Shown here: positions 59,240 through 64,000 of the stretch, piece by piece | Layout of the letters: every line of letters starts with the position of its first letter | How positions within the stretch are numbered: position 1 is the stretch's first letter | Assembly (NCBI GenBank): GCA_024138025.1 | Contig: JAMXBD010001205.1 | Coordinates: 62,001-126,000, forward strand | Reading direction: 5' to 3' | DNA length: 64,000 bases | Source of the DNA: Combretum micranthum | Taxonomy: Eukaryota > Streptophyta > Magnoliopsida > Myrtales > Combretaceae | The notes under the pieces: model-generated | What the model saw: the letters and a program-made list of their open reading frames with translations, nothing else | Told to the model about the DNA's origin: nothing | Database searches by the model: none | Position numbers and translations under genes: made by a program

Positions 59240-60880
59240 AATTGTGTTAAATTGTTATAGACTTTATAGAAATCTTAAGGAATTGGTACTTAAGTGTGTT
59301 TATTATGATATTTCAGGCGTTTGAGGACTTATAATACGAATACACTCAATTTGGAGAAGTTTTATACAACTTTGGAAAATGAAGAATCAACACAACTGGC
59401 CTTTAAATAAATTTCAGCCGTCTTTATTGCAGACATTGTATGCCGACAAATTTTGATCCAAGGCCACCGGCTTTAAGTTGGCCTTGCCTATGCACAGTAT
59501 TGAAAATTTTAACATTGGCAATTTCAATAATGAGGGCCGCCAGCTTTCATCAACATTTATCACTAGCCTTTAATTTTATAATGTACACCGACAATATAGG
59601 AAGAAAGGCCACCGACCTTTGGCTGATCTTAAACATCTATAGTTTCAAAAACATTAAAGCTAGTACCAAAGGTACTGGTGTTGATGCAAGTGTTGAGCTT
59701 ACATCGGCAATGTAAATGTCAAAGCTGCCAATGATCTCTTCTTGGAAATTAATTCAAACATTCAAAGTCGACTATCATAGAATCAAGGTCGCTAGCCTTT
59801 GGCCGGCTTTCAATCAAAGTAGACACAAAGCCGCTTCATCATAGCCAGCTTTCTTTATTTAGAAATCATTTGTACATTCAACACCAGCAATGTAAGCCAG
59901 CAGCGTACGGGATGAAACTGTTGGCTTTTGTTCTGACAGATGAAATTCCATATTTAGTTTATAAGAATGTCCTACGGTTGTTATTTGAGGCAGATCCTAT
60001 CTTTTCAATTAGAGATATTTGAATACACAGAAAAAAAGAGAATTCCATGGTTATGAGTGGCTAAATTTCTTATTCTAGCCAAAGGATTATTTACAAGTTT
60101 GGTTCTTCAAGAATTTTGAGATCTAATTGATTTGTCATTATTCTGCTCTTTATATTTGGGTATTTATGTATCTTTTGATTGTTTTGATATTTTTTTTGCT
60201 TTATTGATACAAATTAGGGCCCATTTGTTTAGTTAGCAAGAAATATATTGTCAATTAGAACGTTAAATCCGTAATTGTTCGATTGTTTTAATCTGTGTGG
60301 CATAATAACATGATTGATTATATAATAGATAATTGATTTGTATTATGAAGATATATAATCTAGTCTAAATAGATCATCTTATGATTTGTTGGCTTGAATT
60401 GGTAATCCCTCTTATTCGTCATGTTACTGATGAATTAAACCTTAAGAGCTTGTTTAGGGCTGTTTAATCAATAAGAGAAATAATCAAAGAGCCTGTTTTG
60501 ATTATAAAAAACCTAAGGAGAGATAGGTTGTTAGAGCTGATTAATGACGATAACCAATTTATCCAAGATGAAGGACAAAAATCTTTGCATCTATGATCAA
60601 TTCCGTGAACTGAACTGTAATGATACCTTTGGTTAGGAACACCTTAATATTGATTTACTCTTTGAATTAGATTACTTGCTTATGATATAATTAGTTTTCT
60701 TTGATTTCACAAAACCCTCCTTTCTTCTTTGCTTCACTTAATCTTTAAATAGAAATAAGTTTTACCAATCCCTGTGGATTCGACCTTACTCACTACTATA
60801 TACAAGTTATATGAATGTTTAGAGTAAGAATTTAATTTGTGAGATTTGACACCTAATCACATCACACTTTAGTGTTTACA
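59240..60880 (+). mobile_element. LTR-like segment of a Ty3/gypsy element
   Basis: It starts around TGTGTTAAATTG. A block with repeated GCCGGC/GGCTTT-type words lies at 59415-59930. CAATCCCTGTGGATTCGACC is at about 60767-60786, a sequence I remember near the 3' end of many plant gypsy LTRs. It ends in the CTAATCACA..GTTTACA area. It appears inserted into an older repeat whose halves lie on both sides. Borders and target duplication are not resolved. Confidence 0.4.
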
Positions 60881-62935
60881 ATAAGGAAATTGGTAGAGAA
60901 GAGGTTAATTGAAAGATTTTTGCAACTTAAAGCACTTTACTAAACCTCCAACATTTCTTTTGCATAGTATTTATAAAGTCTCCAAAATTTTGCCATATTT
61001 ATCCACTCTTGGCACCTATTCCAATTACTCCTAAGTTTGCAACTTTAGATAAAAGGAAGAATTTTCAATTTGATATTCTATAAAAACCTATTAGTAGTTG
61101 TTGATTCTTCTCTTCTCCTTCTTTAATCAAAATTCTAATCCAAAATTTAGCAGCAAATTCATCCCATTGACTTTTCCCCTAGTTAGAACCACCATCACTC
61201 CTTATCTTTTTTTCTCTTTGTTCACATCTATACATTCTCCTCTAACCTTGCATCAACTTAGTTTGCTCCAGCAATGAATTCGAGATAGTTTGCATTTAGA
61301 GGTCAATATTATCCACCCTTATTCTAAAACTCCACAAAGGAAAATTGGACATTGTTTATGCTTTCATTAAGTATTCTTGTCCATAGTAACTAATTGTGAC
61401 AACTCTCTTAAGTAATTCAACAATACCTAATCTACTTGAATAGCATTTAAGCAAATCAATCAATAGCAAAACAACACATAATCCCAACTCTCACAACAAC
61501 TTCAATATTATCCTTACTAATCCCTAACTCTATAATATTCAAAATTAATAATAATTGGCAGCATTTGTCTCAACAATAACTACACAATATCTTAATATAA
61601 AGGTGTAAGATAAGATGAAATGACAAATAAGTGTGTGAATCTAAGCTCTAGTACCGGTCAATATGATGCAATCTAAGATGAGGAGCACAAAACTAAATTG
61701 TTAATGGTGGTGCCAACTCAAATATAAGCTATGGATTTATGAGTTTCTATAAAGTACTTAAAGGTAGAAGATGGATATAGACATAAATACTTATTAAATA
61801 TTACATACTAATAACAAATATGAAGTAGTTTTATAATTAAAAGATTGATTTATATGTCTCATAACTACTAAACTAGTCATGGGTACTAGTAGGAATAAGA
61901 TTATGCATAAATCTTAAAAGGGTTTCATTACAATCAACAGATTAAAAAGAACACCAACAATTGAAGAAGAATAATGTTTACGCAATAATCATGATAATGG
62001 GATAATTTAAGGATGTTTAAGGATATGCTAATGATGAAATTTAATTGACAAAACTATAAATAATTTTTTAATATAATATCAAGTGCATAGTTGTAATTAA
62101 CAACTTTATTATGGGATTAAAAAAAATTGGTTTCATATGTATTGCAACTACCATTTTGAGTGGGTGTTTTGCATTATTTGGATGGTAGTAGATGCCATTT
62201 TATGGACTTTGTCACCAACTGTTTGGGTTGCATATGATGCAATGACTAGCATTCAAATGAAAGTAGGGTTGTTGTTTAGATGAGAGGCTCTATCCTTCTA
62301 TTTTTTAAGAAATTCTAGCTACTATCTAGATAGAAGTTTGATATCCATAGAGTCTACACTTCTTTATAACTCTTAGTTTCTATAGTTTATGAGTTTCTCT
62401 TTGTATTAATCTAAGAATGCATAGGTTAATGATATAAAGCTACAACCTCATTAATTGAGGTGCAATGAAGACTAGTAGATTAGTTATGAAGGTAATTGGT
62501 TGGTCTTAAGTTATTTATTTATTTAGTATCTTTTTAAGGGGATTCAATAGTTCATTCACTGGGGATGTAAATAATCATTCCATTAGGGTATAAGGTCATA
62601 TATAGTTGGTTTCTAAGTTTGAGAGAGCAATTTTTACTTATTAATTTGGGTATGTTATGTTTCTATGGAGAAATGTTATTTAAATATATACAAATCAAGA
62701 ATGTGATGTGAAGAAAGTTTTAAAACATTACTTAAAGAAAGGTAAGTGAACTAATGTTTATGAATAGTAATTTACAAAATTCATTGGAAAATTATTGAAT
62801 ATCAAATATCAATATGATTGTGGTGTAGATTTTGATCAGGTATTGATCCCATCGCGTATATTTCAACCCTAGCTATTTTTCCCTAAACTATTATTTGCTA
62901 ACCAATAGACTCTAGAAATTTATTTCATTCTACAC
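60881..62935. other. AT-rich sequence; second half of a direct repeat and probable 5' LTR of the copia element
   Basis: 61703-62010 is a diverged copy of 58525-58835. The region before 62935 must contain the 5' LTR of the copia element if the PBS call is right, ending ATTCTACA. Its start was not found. Confidence 0.35.
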
Positions 62936-62950
62936 TTGATATCTAGAGTC
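62936..62950 (+). other. Degenerate primer binding site of the copia element
   Basis: TTGATATCTAGAGTC resembles the initiator-methionine-tRNA site TTGGTATCAGAGC of plant Ty1/copia elements with one substitution and insertions. It follows ATTCTACA, a plausible LTR end, and precedes gag by about 200 bases. Confidence 0.4.
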
Positions 62951-63149
62951 ATATGTTTGTATTTATTGAGTTATTTACCCATAGTATGTAATCTAATATT
63001 TTATTAGTTAGGGTATTTCTTAATCTGATCATATACCATAAATGAGCACAAAACCATATACGATTTAGTTTATAGTATCTATGTGAACATTATATCATTA
63101 TCTATTATGTGGTATTTAATTTCTAATTACTGAATTTAAGGAAAAAAAT

Positions 63150-64000
63150 CTTGAGGGTTATAGGAGCGACACTCACATATGTGGAATAGAAGGAAATAAG
63201 GTTGAAGTTGAAAGAACTGAACGTGAAAAATTATTTATTTCAAAGCATTGATCGATCCGTCTTGGAGACTATTCTTAGTAAAGAAACTTTCAAGGATATT
63301 TGGGACTCTATGAAGAAAAATATCAAGACTCCTCTAGAGTAAAGCGTGCATAACTTAAAGCTCTAAGAGGGGATTTTGAGACTTTACAAATGAAGGGTGG
63401 AGAATCTATCACCAACTACCGTGCGAGAACAATGGAGATATGCAACAAGATGAGATTTCACAGTGAAAAGATAGATGATGTTATGATTGTGGAGAAGATT
63501 CTATGCTCTTTGAAATAAAAGTTTGATTATGTTGTTTGATTATGCCCTCACCCTTGATGAACTTCACAGTTCCTTATTAGTCCATGAATAGAAGATGAAC
63601 AGAAATTCTATCATAGAGGAACAAGCTATAAAGGTATCAACTTTTGCTAATTCCTCAAATTCAAAGGGAAGAGGTAAAGGTAGAGGTAAAGATAAATGAA
63701 AAGGAAGGGGAGACCAAGGTAGCAAAGATGGCAGTAAGGTTGATAATGGTTAGTCCTAAGGTAGGGGCAGAGGTCAAGGTTAGTACTACGACAAATCTAA
63801 GGTGGAATGCTACATATGTAATAAACTTAGTCACTACCAATCTGAATGTTATACTAAGTTTCTTAATCACAAAGAAGAAGAGGAAGAGGCATCACATTCT
63901 GTTGAAAAGAAGGAAGCTGAAACTTTGTTAAAGGTTGTTCAAGATAGCAAGGAACCTGAATCAGATGTATGGAATGTGGATACAGGTTGAAGCAACCACA
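63150..64000 (+). pseudogene. Ty1/copia gag and protease start (broken, runs off the window)
   Basis: Pieces typical of copia gag occur in order: SIDRSVLETILSKETFKDIW, LQMKGGESITNYRARTMEIC, a LLVHE segment near the end of the capsid region, and a basic GKGRGKGR-type linker. A zinc knuckle C-x2-C-x4-H-x4-C (CYICNKLSHYQSEC) lies at 63808-63849. The protease active site begins WNVDTG and is interrupted by TGA at 63988-63990, where the family has a cysteine codon, before SNH. Earlier frame changes and stops also occur. The remaining pol would lie to the right. Confidence 0.82.

Noticed and set aside
1..64000. CRISPR arrays, tRNA, rRNA, organelle insertions
   Set aside because: No regularly spaced identical repeats, no cloverleaf with A/B boxes and no recognisable plastid or mitochondrial genes were noticed by eye.
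62936..64000. Pararetrovirus-like origin of the gag fragment
   Set aside because: The knuckle spacing, the WNVDTG protease start and the PBS type are those of Ty1/copia.

Overview
This is eukaryotic, almost certainly eudicot plant, nuclear DNA. It is AT-rich and gene-poor, with intron-containing genes, a plant DMT/EamA transporter, a Bet v 1/major-latex-protein relic, plant Ty3/gypsy and Ty1/copia retrotransposons, and hAT, CACTA and Mutator-like short elements. Nothing bacterial, organellar or CRISPR-like was seen. The + strand is the reference throughout.

Layout. 1-440: possible last exon and 3' UTR of an unrecognised gene. 2275-3106: hAT-type non-autonomous element. 3351-18702: a complete but decayed Tat-like Ty3/gypsy retrotransposon on the minus strand, with two LTRs, PBS, PPT, gag, protease, RT, two RNase H domains and integrase. 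About 8 kb lies between its integrase and 3' LTR. That stretch holds a three-exon plant-mobile-domain (PMD) gene on the opposite strand with its own candidate promoter, followed by relics of what look like three host genes (MMTAG2-like, CCCH-zinc-finger-38/55-like and GYF/EXA1-like). 19548-25892 and 52997-57523: two large related LTRs, apparently without internal regions; the first is interrupted by a hAT element and an LTR-like insertion. 27307-32905: the one convincing intact gene, a seven-exon, probably plastid-targeted EamA transporter of 405 residues. It has a degenerate retroelement in intron 5 and an in-frame stop that seems to cut off the conserved C-terminal tail. 36952-37637: hAT element. 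39816-41384: element with long terminal inverted repeats (Mutator-like). 42449-44146: two-exon MLP/Bet v 1 pseudogene. 47100-47303: orphan TATA promoter on the minus strand. 48830-49190: foldback element. 50378-50538: CACTA MITE with perfect 3-bp target duplication. 59240-60880: LTR-like segment. 62936-64000: start of a broken Ty1/copia element running off the window.

How the parts relate. Most of the window is layered transposon insertion around one living gene. The most unusual unit is the 15.3-kb retrotransposon. Its replication genes are broken by frameshifts, stops and an internal RT deletion. Its accessory 3' region combines an antisense PMD gene with sense-strand host-gene fragments. 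Antisense extra ORFs in Tat elements are known in general; the combination with several host-gene fragments is what deserves checking.

Limits. Exon boundaries were read by eye from GT/AG signals and frame continuity. Family assignments come from recognised motifs, not searches.
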